A stretch of 64,000 nucleotides of DNA from CAIURC01 sp043777315. Lineage in GTDB: Bacteria; Verrucomicrobiota; Verrucomicrobiia; Chthoniobacterales; Chthoniobacteraceae. Of the stretch, positions 16,533 to 24,570 are shown in pieces. The notes beneath the pieces were generated by a model. The model was not told the DNA's origin and did no database searches. It worked only from the letters and a program-made list of their open reading frames with translations. The stretch lies in assembly GCA_043777315.1 (NCBI GenBank), contig JAYVPW010000033.1, positions 1 through 64,000 on the forward strand. The letters are read 5' to 3'. The translations under genes and the position numbers were made by a program. Every line of letters begins with the position of its first letter. The first letter of the stretch is position 1.

Positions 16533-18302
16533 ATGTCCGCGCCCCAGCCCGCCTCGCTCGCCCTCCCGCGTCCCGTCCCGACGCAGAAGTACCGGCAGCC
16601 GAAGAAGAACATCCCGCAGACGACCGTGGAGCGGCAGTTCATCCTGGCGAAGTGCCGCGAATATGTCGCCGAGCACCAGCCCGTGCCGCCGCAGCCGCAG
16701 GCGGACTTGAAAGTCCACGCCGACACGCTCGTCGCGCAACTCGGGCTCGACCCCATTTACCGCGACTATGTCGGCGTGCTGCTGAACAACGAAATGTGGC
16801 GCGAGCAACTCGCCGGCGTGCCCTTCGAAAGGCGGCTGCTCCTTCTCCCGAAGTGCCTGCGCGTCGAGAGCAAGTGCCCCGCGCCCTTCGATGAATTCGG
16901 CCTGCTCTGCAAACAATGCGGCCTCTGCTCGATCCAGGATTTGCAGGCCGAAGCCGAGCGCCTCGGCTACGCGGTCCTCGTCGCGGAAGGCTCGGCGATC
17001 GTCATGTCACTCATCCAGACCGGCAAGATCGAGGCGATCGTCGGCGTCTCGTGCATCAGCGTCTTGGAGCGCGCGTTCCCTTACATGGAAGCCGCCGCGA
17101 TCCCCGGCGTCGCCGTCCCTTTGCTCCAGGACGACTGCATCGACACCACCGTCGATCTCGACTGGATCTGGGACTACATCCACCTCACCAGCGACGACCA
17201 AACCCGCCGCCTCGACCTCTCCGCCTCGCGCGACGAAGTCGATTTCTGGTTCACCCCGCTGAATCTCGACGCCATCATGGGCCCCGCCGACGGCGCGACC
17301 GAAAAGATCGGCCGCGACTGGCTCTGCCGTGCCGGCAAAAGGTGGCGGCCCTTCCTCACCGTCAGCGCCTACCAAGCCCTCCGCACCACGCCCGGCGCGC
17401 CGCTCCCCGAGGACATCTGCAAGGTCGCCGTCGCCGTCGAGTGCTTCCACAAAGCCTCCCTCATCCACGACGACATCGAGGACAACGACGCCGCCCGCTA
17501 CGGCGAAAAAACCCTCCACGAAGAGCACGGCCTCGCCGTCGCGCTGAACGTCGGCGACCTCCTCATCGGCGAAGGTTACCGCCTCCTCGCCTCCTGCCGC
17601 GCCAGCGCCGAGCAGAAATCCGAGATGCTCCGCGTCGCCGCCGAAGGCCAGCGCGAACTCTGCCGCGGCCAAGGTGCCGAACTCGTCTGGGCGCGCAACC
17701 CCGCCCCGCTCACCTCGCTCGAGGTCATCGACATCTTCCGCAAAAAGACCGCCCCCGCCTTCTCCGTCGCCCTCAAGCTCGGCGCGATCTACGCCGGCCA
17801 GCTCGACGACGTGGACGAAGTCCTCACCGCCTACTCCGAAGCCCTCGGCATCGCCTACCAAATCCGCGACGACCTCTCCGACCTCGGAGCCTCCGGCGAG
17901 ACCAACGACATCGCCGGCCTCCGCCCCAGCCTCATCCTCGCCACCGCCTTCGAGCGCGCCGCCCAGGAATCCCGCGGCACCGACAAATCCCTCGCCGCCC
18001 TCCGCGAACCCCAGCGCCTCGCCCTCGAATCCCACTGGCGCCGCCTCTCCACCTCCACGCCCGCCGAGATCGAAACCCTCTTCCTCGACCTCGCCGCCGA
18101 CGACCGCTGCCGCGACCTCCTCGAACGCTACAAAGAAGAAGCCATCCGCACCCTCCGCGACGTCGAAAACGCCAACCTCAAAGGCCTCCTCCGCCGCGTC
18201 ATCGGCAAGATCTTCAACGACACCGAAATCAAAGGCTGGTGCAAAGAATTCGAGCAAAAGAACCTCGCCGCCCCGCTGGAATTGGCGGCCGTCCGCGCCT
18301 AG
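16533..18302 (+). CDS. DUF116 - polyprenyl synthetase fusion
   Basis: The 589-residue protein joins two domains. Residues ~95-205 resemble DUF116: LLPKCL, then C108, C115, C126-x2-C129-x2-C132, followed by IVGVSCISVLERAFPYME. The clustered cysteines suggest a metal or Fe-S site. Residues ~270-560 are a trans-type isoprenyl diphosphate synthase, which condenses isopentenyl diphosphate with an allylic diphosphate. The first Asp-rich motif DDIED is at 313-317 and the second DDLSD at 446-450, both complete. The ATG at 16533 is chosen because upstream sequence in the long frame is antisense to alaS. The cyclase and prenyltransferase-repeat genes nearby suggest a common terpenoid theme. Chain length is not predictable, and the role of the DUF116 part is unknown. 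Confidence 0.9.
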   Translation: MSAPQPASLALPRPVPTQKYRQPKKNIPQTTVERQFILAKCREYVAEHQPVPPQPQADLKVHADTLVAQLGLDPIYRDYVGVLLNNEMWREQLAGVPFERRLLLLPKCLRVESKCPAPFDEFGLLCKQCGLCSIQDLQAEAERLGYAVLVAEGSAIVMSLIQTGKIEAIVGVSCISVLERAFPYMEAAAIPGVAVPLLQDDCIDTTVDLDWIWDYIHLTSDDQTRRLDLSASRDEVDFWFTPLNLDAIMGPADGATEKIGRDWLCRAGKRWRPFLTVSAYQALRTTPGAPLPEDICKVAVAVECFHKASLIHDDIEDNDAARYGEKTLHEEHGLAVALNVGDLLIGEGYRLLASCRASAEQKSEMLRVAAEGQRELCRGQGAELVWARNPAPLTSLEVIDIFRKKTAPAFSVALKLGAIYAGQLDDVDEVLTAYSEALGIAYQIRDDLSDLGASGETNDIAGLRPSLILATAFERAAQESRGTDKSLAALREPQRLALESHWRRLSTSTPAEIETLFLDLAADDRCRDLLERYKEEAIRTLRDVENANLKGLLRRVIGKIFNDTEIKGWCKEFEQKNLAAPLELAAVRA

Positions 18303-18311
18303 TTTCCGCAC

Positions 18312-18485
18312 ATGGGTCACGGCGAGATCATCAAAAAAACGGTTGGCCGAAAGCGCGTCACCAACCCGCTCCGCGAACTCGAACAGCTCAACGCAAACCT
18401 TCGCAGCCTCGGGATCGAGCTGCCACCGCCCGATGCTGGACACGTTCGAAAGCTTGTTGGAAAAGCTCAGCCGCAGCGGCGTTGA
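18312..18485 (+). CDS. Small basic protein, possible partner of the nucleotidyltransferase
   Basis: This 57-codon frame (MGHGEIIKKTVGRKR...) starts 9 bp after the polyprenyl-synthase stop and overlaps the next gene by 53 bp in another frame. The product is basic, with a short predicted helix (NPLRELEQLNANLRSLGIEL). Placement directly before a nucleotidyltransferase-fold gene, with overlap, is common for toxin-antitoxin or accessory pairs. No family is recognised, and a non-coding frame cannot be excluded. Confidence 0.4.
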   Translation: MGHGEIIKKTVGRKRVTNPLRELEQLNANLRSLGIELPPPDAGHVRKLVGKAQPQRR

Positions 18486-18939
18486 ATATCTCGTCGCAGG
18501 CGGAGTCGCCGTCTGCCTCAATGGTTACGTCCGCACCACCTCCGACCTCGACATTCTCGTCGAGGATTCGCCGGAAAACCTAGAGCGCCTGCTTGCCTGT
18601 CTCGCTAATTTTGGCGAAGGCCACACCTCCGAGCTGACCCCCGCCGACTTCACCCCGGAAGAAGGAGCCGTTCGCATCGAAGAGGATTTCACGCTCGATG
18701 TTTTTACGAGAATACGCGGCCATCGATTCATCGAATTTGCGACCACAGCCCGAGTCACCGAAGTCAACAGCGTGCCGGTCCGCTTCCTCGCGCCGAACGC
18801 TTTAATCGAACTCAAGCAGGATTCCTTTCGAGACAAAGACCGCATCGACGTCGCCGCGCTCCGGCAAATCGCCGCCAGTCTCACACCGACCACCGTTTTG
18901 AATTGGGGTGAGATTTTCGACCCAGTCACCGACGGTTAG
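18433..18939 (+). CDS. Nucleotidyltransferase-fold protein (NTP_transf_5/AbiEii-like)
   Basis: The 168-residue protein begins MLDTFESLLEKLSRSGVEYL, then VAGGVAVCLNGYVRTTSDLD with the GG...DLD pattern of minimal nucleotidyltransferases, and LDVF further on as the third acidic position. The C-terminal part (APNALIELKQDSFRDKDRIDVAAL) matches the helix seen in DUF6036/AbiEii-like relatives. It may transfer a nucleotide to a protein or RNA target, as in MNT- or AbiEii-type systems. A palindromic terminator follows. There is no recognisable HEPN partner nearby; the small frame upstream is the only candidate. Confidence 0.8.
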   Translation: MLDTFESLLEKLSRSGVEYLVAGGVAVCLNGYVRTTSDLDILVEDSPENLERLLACLANFGEGHTSELTPADFTPEEGAVRIEEDFTLDVFTRIRGHRFIEFATTARVTEVNSVPVRFLAPNALIELKQDSFRDKDRIDVAALRQIAASLTPTTVLNWGEIFDPVTDG

Positions 18940-18967
18940 GAGTCATTCCCGCGAAGCGTTTCAAAAA

Positions 18968-19003
18968 AAACGCCGCACCTGCGAAATCGCGGGTGCGGCG
19001 TTT
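18968..19003. terminator. Bidirectional terminator hairpin
   Basis: AAACGCCGCACC and GGTGCGGCGTTT pair perfectly over 12 bp, and the stem extends into the loop. An A-run lies on the left and a T-rich tail on the right, so it can act in both directions. It sits between the convergent nucleotidyltransferase (+) and EF-hand (-) genes. Confidence 0.85.
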
Positions 19004-19031
19004 GAATTTTGCGGCAGTGCCGCGGGTGGAA

Positions 19032-19466
19032 TTACTTGGCTTTCGGTGCCTCTTTTTTCGGGCCGTGCTCGCGGGCCGCGAACTCTTCCATGGTCACCTT
19101 GCCGTCGCTGTCCTTGTCCATTTTCTTGAACGCTTCCTCGGCCTTCGCCGGATCCTTTTTGCCCATCGGGCCGGCCTTCAGTTCGTCGAGGCTGAGCGAG
19201 TTGTCGCTGTTGGCGTCGAGCTTCTTGAACATCTCGGCCGGGTCGCGATGCGCGGGTTTTTCGGCGGGTGAACCGGCTTTGGCCGGAGTCGCGGGCGTGC
19301 CGGGCTCCGCCGGTTTTGCGGCGGCGCCAGTGCCGGAAGTCCCGGCAGCGGCGTCCGCGGGTTTCTCGCTCGGCGAGCCAGGCTTGGCGGGTTTGACTTC
19401 GTCAGCCGCGAAGCTGACTGCGGTGCCCAACGCGAGAGTCGCGAGGATGGTGGTGAGTGCTTTCAT
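19032..19466 (-). CDS. Exported EF-hand protein
   Basis: The 144-residue protein has a signal peptide (MKALTTILATLALGTAVSFA, cleavage near AAD), a Pro/Ala/Gly/Lys-rich spacer of about 55 residues, and two canonical EF-hand loops (DANSDNSLSLDE and DKDSDGKVTMEE). It should bind calcium outside the cytoplasm. The tail is basic and proline-rich. Small exported EF-hand proteins of this type are frequent in PVC genomes and their role is not known. Confidence 0.9.
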   Translation of the reverse strand: MKALTTILATLALGTAVSFAADEVKPAKPGSPSEKPADAAAGTSGTGAAAKPAEPGTPATPAKAGSPAEKPAHRDPAEMFKKLDANSDNSLSLDELKAGPMGKKDPAKAEEAFKKMDKDSDGKVTMEEFAAREHGPKKEAPKAK

Positions 19467-19588
19467 GTTTTGCTTTCTGTGGTGTTTGAGTTGATGCGGC
19501 GCCGCGTCGTTTCCGACAGACCGACGCTGCGGTGATTTAACTTTCGTAACTGACGGGAGCCGCGCGGGTTCATTCAACGCGATTGGCC

Positions 19589-20986
19589 TCACGCGATGAT
19601 TTCTTTCACGACATTCCCGGCGACATCGGTCAGGCGGAAATCGCGGCCGGCGTAACGGAACGTCAGCTTCTCGTGATCGAGCCCGAGCATCGCGAGCATG
19701 GTCGCGTGCAGGTCGTGAATCTGAACTTTGTTCTCCACCGCCTCGTATCCGTACTCGTCCGTCTGCCCGTAACTCACGCCCCCGCGCGCGCCGCCGCCAG
19801 CCATCCAGACGGTGAAAGCCTTGTTGTTGTGATCGCGTCCGTCGCCGCCCTGCGCGTGCGGCGTGCGGCCAAATTCCCCCGCCCAAACGACGAGCGTATC
19901 CTTCAACATTCCACGCGATTGCAGGTCGGTGAGCAGCCCCGCGATCGGCTGATCGGTCGCGCGGCAGTTGTTCGCCAGCGCCGTGCCGAGATTGAAATGC
20001 TGGTCCCAATTCCCGTGCGTGATCTCCACGAAACGCACGCCCGCTTCGACCATCCGCCGCGCCAGCAAACACTTGCGCCCGAAGTCTTCCGTCGCCGCGT
20101 CGCCGATGCCGTAGAGCTTTTTCGTCGCCTCGGTTTCTTTCGAAATATCGAGCACCTGCGGCATCTGGCTCTGCATCTTGAACGCGAGCTCGTACGATTC
20201 GATCACGCCCTCGACCTCCGGATTCACGCGGTCCCGCGCGAGCTTTTCGCGATTGAGCTGCTGCACGAAATCGAGTTCCGCGCGCTGCGCCGGCGCGCTC
20301 AGTTGCGTCGAAAGATTGCGCACCTCCGCGCCCGCGATCGGCCGATTATCCGAGCCGATGCGCGTCGCCTGATAGATCGCCGGCAGAAACGCGCTCCCGT
20401 AATTCTGCGCTCCGCCGAAGCCGCTCGGCGGCGTCAGCGTCACAAATCCCGGCAGGTTTTCGTTCGCCGTCCCGAGCCCGTAAAGCGTCCACGCGCCCAT
20501 CGACGGGCGGACGAATTGCGAGTTGCCCGTGTGCAGTTTCACCAGCGCCTGCGGATGCGCGGGCAGGTCCGTTTGCATCGAGCGGACAAGACACATTTCA
20601 TCCGCGTGCTTCGCGAGATTCGGGAAGAGTTCCGAGATCCACAGCCCGCTCTTTCCCGACTGCGCAAATTTCCACTTCGACCCGAGAAGCTTGGTCCCAG
20701 GCCGTTTCCCGGGCAGTCCGGTGTCGGCGATCAGCTTCGGTTTGTAGTCGAAAGTGTCCACATGCGACGGCCCGCCGCGCATCGTCAAAAAGATCACGCG
20801 CTTTGCTTTCGCCGGAAAATGCGGCGACTTCGCGGCGAGCGGACTCCCCGGTTTCGCACTCTCCGCCGCGCCCGCCGTGAGCCCCGCGAGCGCGAGATAT
20901 CCGAAGCCGCACGACATCTTTTTCAAGATGTCGCGCCGCGTGAAAAGCGGCGTCACATCGCCGCAGGTGCAGAAGTTTTCGTTCAT
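19589..20986 (-). CDS. DUF1501 family protein with Tat signal
   Basis: The 465-residue DUF1501 protein belongs to the alkaline-phosphatase/sulfatase-like superfamily. The N-terminus has a twin-arginine signal (TRRDILKKMSCGFGYLALAG). Family landmarks include VIFLTMRGGPSHVDTFDYKP, WAGEFGRTP and GGDGRDHNNKAFTVWMAGGG. The start at 20986 (MNENFCTCGDVTPLF) gives the usual spacing before the RR motif. DUF1501 genes normally sit directly downstream of a DUF1549/DUF1553 gene; here that gene is at 21705-24386 on the same strand, separated by a toxin-antitoxin pair on the other strand. The substrate is unknown. Confidence 0.92.
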   Translation of the reverse strand: MNENFCTCGDVTPLFTRRDILKKMSCGFGYLALAGLTAGAAESAKPGSPLAAKSPHFPAKAKRVIFLTMRGGPSHVDTFDYKPKLIADTGLPGKRPGTKLLGSKWKFAQSGKSGLWISELFPNLAKHADEMCLVRSMQTDLPAHPQALVKLHTGNSQFVRPSMGAWTLYGLGTANENLPGFVTLTPPSGFGGAQNYGSAFLPAIYQATRIGSDNRPIAGAEVRNLSTQLSAPAQRAELDFVQQLNREKLARDRVNPEVEGVIESYELAFKMQSQMPQVLDISKETEATKKLYGIGDAATEDFGRKCLLARRMVEAGVRFVEITHGNWDQHFNLGTALANNCRATDQPIAGLLTDLQSRGMLKDTLVVWAGEFGRTPHAQGGDGRDHNNKAFTVWMAGGGARGGVSYGQTDEYGYEAVENKVQIHDLHATMLAMLGLDHEKLTFRYAGRDFRLTDVAGNVVKEIIA

Positions 20987-21035
20987 GGGATTGAGAGCCA
21001 GATTTTGGAAATTAAAATGTTCACCTTTACACCCA

Positions 21036-21047
21036 TGCACCAGTGCA
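21036..21047. promoter_or_regulatory. Candidate autoregulatory operator of the toxin-antitoxin pair
   Basis: TGCAC-CA-GTGCA is a 5+5 inverted repeat lying 13 bp before the antitoxin ATG, with an AT-rich TTAAAATG stretch just upstream. VapBC-type antitoxins usually bind such palindromes in their own promoter. A GTG inside it (21043) is an alternative start, which makes the assignment tentative. Confidence 0.35.
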
Positions 21048-21060
21048 CCAATTTTCTCGC

Positions 21061-21291
21061 ATGAGACTCACTGTAAATCTGGCAGATGATACCTACGCTA
21101 TCGCCAAGTCCCTCGCGCACGAGGAGGGCACCACGGTGAGCAAGGCGGTAAACCAACTGCTGCGCCGTGCCTTGGAGCCGGCGAATGGGCAGGACGGGGG
21201 AAACGAATGGAACGACGGGCTGCCGGTAGTGAAATGCCGGCGCACGTTCACTTCCGAAGATGTTTACCGCATTGACGCGGAGAACGAATGA
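21061..21291 (+). CDS. VapB-like antitoxin
   Basis: The 76-residue protein starts MRLTVNLADDTYAIAKSLAH, the beta strand and helix of a ribbon-helix-helix DNA-binding domain (about residues 1-42). The acidic C-terminal tail (TSEDVYRIDAENE) would mask a toxin. Its stop overlaps the start of the PIN gene (ATGA, 21288-21291), the usual coupling of VapBC pairs. A GTG six codons upstream (21043) could extend it. Confidence 0.85.
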   Translation: MRLTVNLADDTYAIAKSLAHEEGTTVSKAVNQLLRRALEPANGQDGGNEWNDGLPVVKCRRTFTSEDVYRIDAENE

Positions 21292-21686
21292 CGTGGCTTC
21301 TTGATGGCAGCGTCCTCGCGGCATTGGCGCTGGCCGGCCATGTCCATCATTCGCGAGCGAAGGCGTGGTTTTCATCAAATGAAGATCGTTTTGCCACCTG
21401 CGCGGTTACGCAGGGGACCCTGCTGAGGCTGCACATGACGCTCGCGGTGGACGATACTGTCGCCGCCGCGTGGGCCGCACTCGGCGCGATCGAGGCCCAT
21501 CCGCGGCATGTGTTTTGGAACGACGGATTTAGCTACGGCTCCGTGCCGCATCGGCATCTGCAAGGGGCGAAGCAAATCACCGACGCGTGGCTCGCCGAAC
21601 TCGCGCGCCGACGCCGGGCGAAGCTGATCACGATCGACGCGGCGTTCGTGACGCTTCACGCCGATGTCGCTGTGCGTTTGCCGTAG
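21288..21686 (+). CDS. VapC-like PIN-domain toxin
   Basis: PIN-domain ribonucleases of toxin-antitoxin pairs cleave tRNA or rRNA using Mg2+ held by conserved acidic residues. The 132-residue protein has the N-terminal acid in LLDGSVLAAL (D6) and the C-terminal pattern TDAWLAELARRRRAKLITID, with acids at the expected TDAWLA and TIDAAF positions. It overlaps the antitoxin gene by 4 bp. The target RNA cannot be read from sequence. Confidence 0.85.
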   Translation: MTWLLDGSVLAALALAGHVHHSRAKAWFSSNEDRFATCAVTQGTLLRLHMTLAVDDTVAAAWAALGAIEAHPRHVFWNDGFSYGSVPHRHLQGAKQITDAWLAELARRRRAKLITIDAAFVTLHADVAVRLP

Positions 21687-21704
21687 AATCGAATCGGGCA
21701 TCGC

Positions 21705-24386
21705 TCAGTTGAGGTAGCGAAATTCCGCGCTGGCGAAGAGTGCGCGGCAGAGGCTGGTCCACGCGGCTTTGACATCGGAGGCGTCGCGGAGACCGGGCGC
21801 GGACTTGTCGCCCTTGCTCCAGTTCGACGGAAATTTCGCGAGGAAATTGGACGCGGCCTGTCGCTCCACTGCGTCCGGGGCGCGACCGAAAACCTGCCAG
21901 TAAACCGCCGCGAGACGCTGCTCGAGATTCGCCGCGGCACCGGCGTTCGGCCCGCCGGGAATGGCCGCCAGCACACGATTCGCGAGCGCCTGCGACTGCG
22001 TGGTGACGAACGCGCTGTTCAGCATGTAGAGCGCTTGCGACGGCACATTCGTCGTCTCGCGCGCGCCGGTCACGAGGCTTGGCTCGGCGAAGTCGAAGAC
22101 CGCGAGTGCGTCGGGCAAAACGTCCCGCGCGACCGGCAGATAGACGCTCCGCTGATTCCCGCCCGCCTCGATGATCGCCTCCTCGCCGACCCCGCCGCGC
22201 CGCGGTCCCCGCCGTGCGATCGGACCGTCGCCGGCCTTCGCGATCAGCGAGCCCGTCGGCGCTTTCAAATCGAGCGTGCCGGCGACGCTGAGCATCGCGT
22301 CGCGGAGGCATTCGGCATCGAGTCGTTTCTTGCTCATCCGCCACACGAGCGCGTTCTCGGGATCCGCGGCGAAGTTCTTTTCATCGAACGCGGACGACAT
22401 CCGATACGTGCGGCTCAGCACGATTTCGCGGATCAGTTTTTTCATCGACCAGCCGTCCGCGACGAGCCGCGTCGCGAGATGATCGAGCAGCGCCTGATTA
22501 CTCGGCTTCGTCCCGGTCGTCCCGAAATTATCGGTGCTCTCGACGATCCCCTGGCCGAAGAGCCAATGCCACGCGCGGTTCGCAATCACCCGCGACGTGA
22601 GCGGATTCGCCGGGCTCGCGATCCAGTCGGCGAGTTCCTTTCGCCCGCTGTTGCCCGGCGAAATTGCGGGCGCCGCCGCGGTGCTCAGGGCGTTCACGAA
22701 TCCGCGCGGGACTTTGTCGCCGGGCTTCTCCACATCGCCCCGAGCGTAAAGCGCGCTGTCGCCGATCCTCGAAAGTTCCGGCGGACGTCCACCGAAACGC
22801 GCGCGGATTTTTGCGCCGATCATCGCGCCGAATCCGTACCCGCCGCCCGCCATCCGCGGCGTCGTCGGGTAATCCTGCACGCCCATCGCGAGCGCCTTTG
22901 CGTAGCCCGTTTCATCGAACGATTTCAGCTCCGTCTCGAGCTCGCCGATTTGGGTGAGAACGATGAGCGGTCGGAGCTGACCGCCCGGTTTTTGTGGCGC
23001 GTCGGCTTTTCCGCGATTGGCCATGCGCTCTTTGAAAATCTGCTGCTGCTCTGCTTTCAAAGCCGCGAGCTGTGTCTCTTTCCGCTTCTTTTCCTCGACC
23101 GAAAGCGTCGCTCCGAGCGTCGGCGCGCCCGCGCCTTTTGGCAGTTCGAGCAGGTCCGTCGAGTGGCGGTTCTGGACCGCCGCGGGCGTGCCGTAATGCG
23201 TGTCCGTGCTGAGAAAAATGCCGGCCATCGCGTAATAATCGCGCTGCGGGATCGGGTCGAATTTGTGATCGTGGCAGCGCGCGCACGCCACCGTCATGCC
23301 GAGAAAAGCCTGCGAGACCGTGTCGATCTGCTCGTCCGCCACATCGAGCGCAAACTGCCGCGCATTCTGCTCATTCAGCCCTTTCGGACCGATCGCGAGA
23401 AAGCCGGTCGCGACCACCTGTTCCGCGCGCTGCCGGTCATCCTTGGCTGGCAGAAGATCGCCGGCAATTTGCTCGCGGATGAATTGGTCGAACGGCTTGT
23501 CCGCGTTGAACGCCGCGACCACGTAATCGCGATACCGCCACGCATTCGGAAACGCGATGTTCACGTCCTTCCCGCTCGATTCCGCGAAGCGCGCGACATC
23601 GAGCCAATGCCGGCCCCACCGCTCGCCGAATTGCGGCGACGCGAGCAGCCGATCGACCGTCTTTTCGATTGCTGATTGCTGATTGCTGATTGCTGATCGG
23701 CCGGAACCTGCGGCGTTCCATTCTTTGTAAAAGGCGGCGAGTTCCTGCTGCGTTGGCGGCAGGCCGATGAGGTCAAAATAAAGGCGGCGCAGGAGCGTCG
23801 AAGCGTCGGCGTCGGCGACCGGTTTCAGCCCTTTCGCCGCGAGGCCCGCGGCGACGAAACCGTCGAGTTCGCTCTGCGCCCACGGCGTCGCGGCGGGAGC
23901 GGCGGGTCCGGCGATCGGTTGAAAGGCCCACCATTTCTTCGCTTCCTCCGTGTCGAATTTCCTGACGATCTTCGCCGCGCCCGCGCGCGGGTCGGGCGCG
24001 CCCATTTTCACCCACGCCTCGAGATCGGCGACCATTTCGGGCGGCAGCTTCCCGCCCGATTTTTCCGGCGGCATCGCGGTGTCTTTGCTCGAATAACGCA
24101 CCGCGTCGATGAGCAGACTTTCCTTCAAGTCGCCGGGCACCACCGCCGGCCCGTTGTCGCCGCCGCGCCGGATTCCTTCACGCGTGTCCAGCGTCAGCCC
24201 GCCGCGGATTTTCTCCGATTTCTCCGAGTGGCATTTGTAGCATTTCTCGGAAAGCACGGGCCGGATCTTTTTCTCGAAAAAGGCGAGCTGCTCCGCAGTC
24301 GGCGCTTCGTCGAGCGCCCGCGATGGGGTCGCGATCGCGAGGCCAAAAGTGGCGACGGCAATGATGCGGAACGGACGAATATTCAT
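21705..24386 (-). CDS. PSCyt1 / DUF1549 / DUF1553 protein
   Basis: The 893-residue exported protein has a signal peptide, then a planctomycete-type cytochrome c segment (CYKCH within RPVLSEKCYKCHSEKSEKIR), DUF1549 (from about residue 180; FGERWGRHWLDVARFAESSG) and DUF1553 (about 560-830; NPLTSRVIANRAWHWLFGQG). A second CARCHDH motif lies near residue 340. These proteins, with DUF1501, form a widespread but biochemically undefined PVC pair. The ATG at 24386 gives the signal peptide; the open frame extends further but without protein-like sequence. A heptamer tandem repeat encodes SAISNQQSAIEK in the DUF1549 part. Confidence 0.92.
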   Translation of the reverse strand: MNIRPFRIIAVATFGLAIATPSRALDEAPTAEQLAFFEKKIRPVLSEKCYKCHSEKSEKIRGGLTLDTREGIRRGGDNGPAVVPGDLKESLLIDAVRYSSKDTAMPPEKSGGKLPPEMVADLEAWVKMGAPDPRAGAAKIVRKFDTEEAKKWWAFQPIAGPAAPAATPWAQSELDGFVAAGLAAKGLKPVADADASTLLRRLYFDLIGLPPTQQELAAFYKEWNAAGSGRSAISNQQSAIEKTVDRLLASPQFGERWGRHWLDVARFAESSGKDVNIAFPNAWRYRDYVVAAFNADKPFDQFIREQIAGDLLPAKDDRQRAEQVVATGFLAIGPKGLNEQNARQFALDVADEQIDTVSQAFLGMTVACARCHDHKFDPIPQRDYYAMAGIFLSTDTHYGTPAAVQNRHSTDLLELPKGAGAPTLGATLSVEEKKRKETQLAALKAEQQQIFKERMANRGKADAPQKPGGQLRPLIVLTQIGELETELKSFDETGYAKALAMGVQDYPTTPRMAGGGYGFGAMIGAKIRARFGGRPPELSRIGDSALYARGDVEKPGDKVPRGFVNALSTAAAPAISPGNSGRKELADWIASPANPLTSRVIANRAWHWLFGQGIVESTDNFGTTGTKPSNQALLDHLATRLVADGWSMKKLIREIVLSRTYRMSSAFDEKNFAADPENALVWRMSKKRLDAECLRDAMLSVAGTLDLKAPTGSLIAKAGDGPIARRGPRRGGVGEEAIIEAGGNQRSVYLPVARDVLPDALAVFDFAEPSLVTGARETTNVPSQALYMLNSAFVTTQSQALANRVLAAIPGGPNAGAAANLEQRLAAVYWQVFGRAPDAVERQAASNFLAKFPSNWSKGDKSAPGLRDASDVKAAWTSLCRALFASAEFRYLN
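23667..23697. repeat. Heptamer tandem repeat (GATTGCT)4 inside coding region
   Basis: Four complete GATTGCT units (23667-23694) plus GAT. Because 7 is not a multiple of 3, any change of one or two units would shift the frame of the DUF1549/1553 gene; three units (21 bp) would not. It encodes SAISNQQSAI within an otherwise conserved domain. Confidence 0.9.
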
Positions 24387-24570
24387 GGATGCGGAGATCG
24401 TGGTCGGAGACGCCGGCGGTCTGCGAGACGTGACAGTTTTCTCCAACCCGCCAACCAGTTCGCAGTTGCGGAGAACGCGCAGCCTCCACCCGGACGGGCC
24501 CGAAAAGCTACGCTCGCGCGGCGCGGAAAGCCTCGACTTCACCTCGACTTGGCGTAACGGAACCGTCGCC

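Noticed and set aside
17007..18521. 504-codon minus-strand frame opposite the polyprenyl synthase gene
   Set aside because: Low-complexity Glu/Val/Gly sequence with no domain; the plus-strand frame has both DDxxD motifs.
22035..23675. 546-codon plus-strand frame opposite the DUF1549/1553 gene
   Set aside because: Arg-rich shadow without domains; the minus-strand gene has clear family motifs.
23667..23697. CRISPR-like array
   Set aside because: Units are 7 bp and directly tandem, with no spacers and no cas genes in the window.
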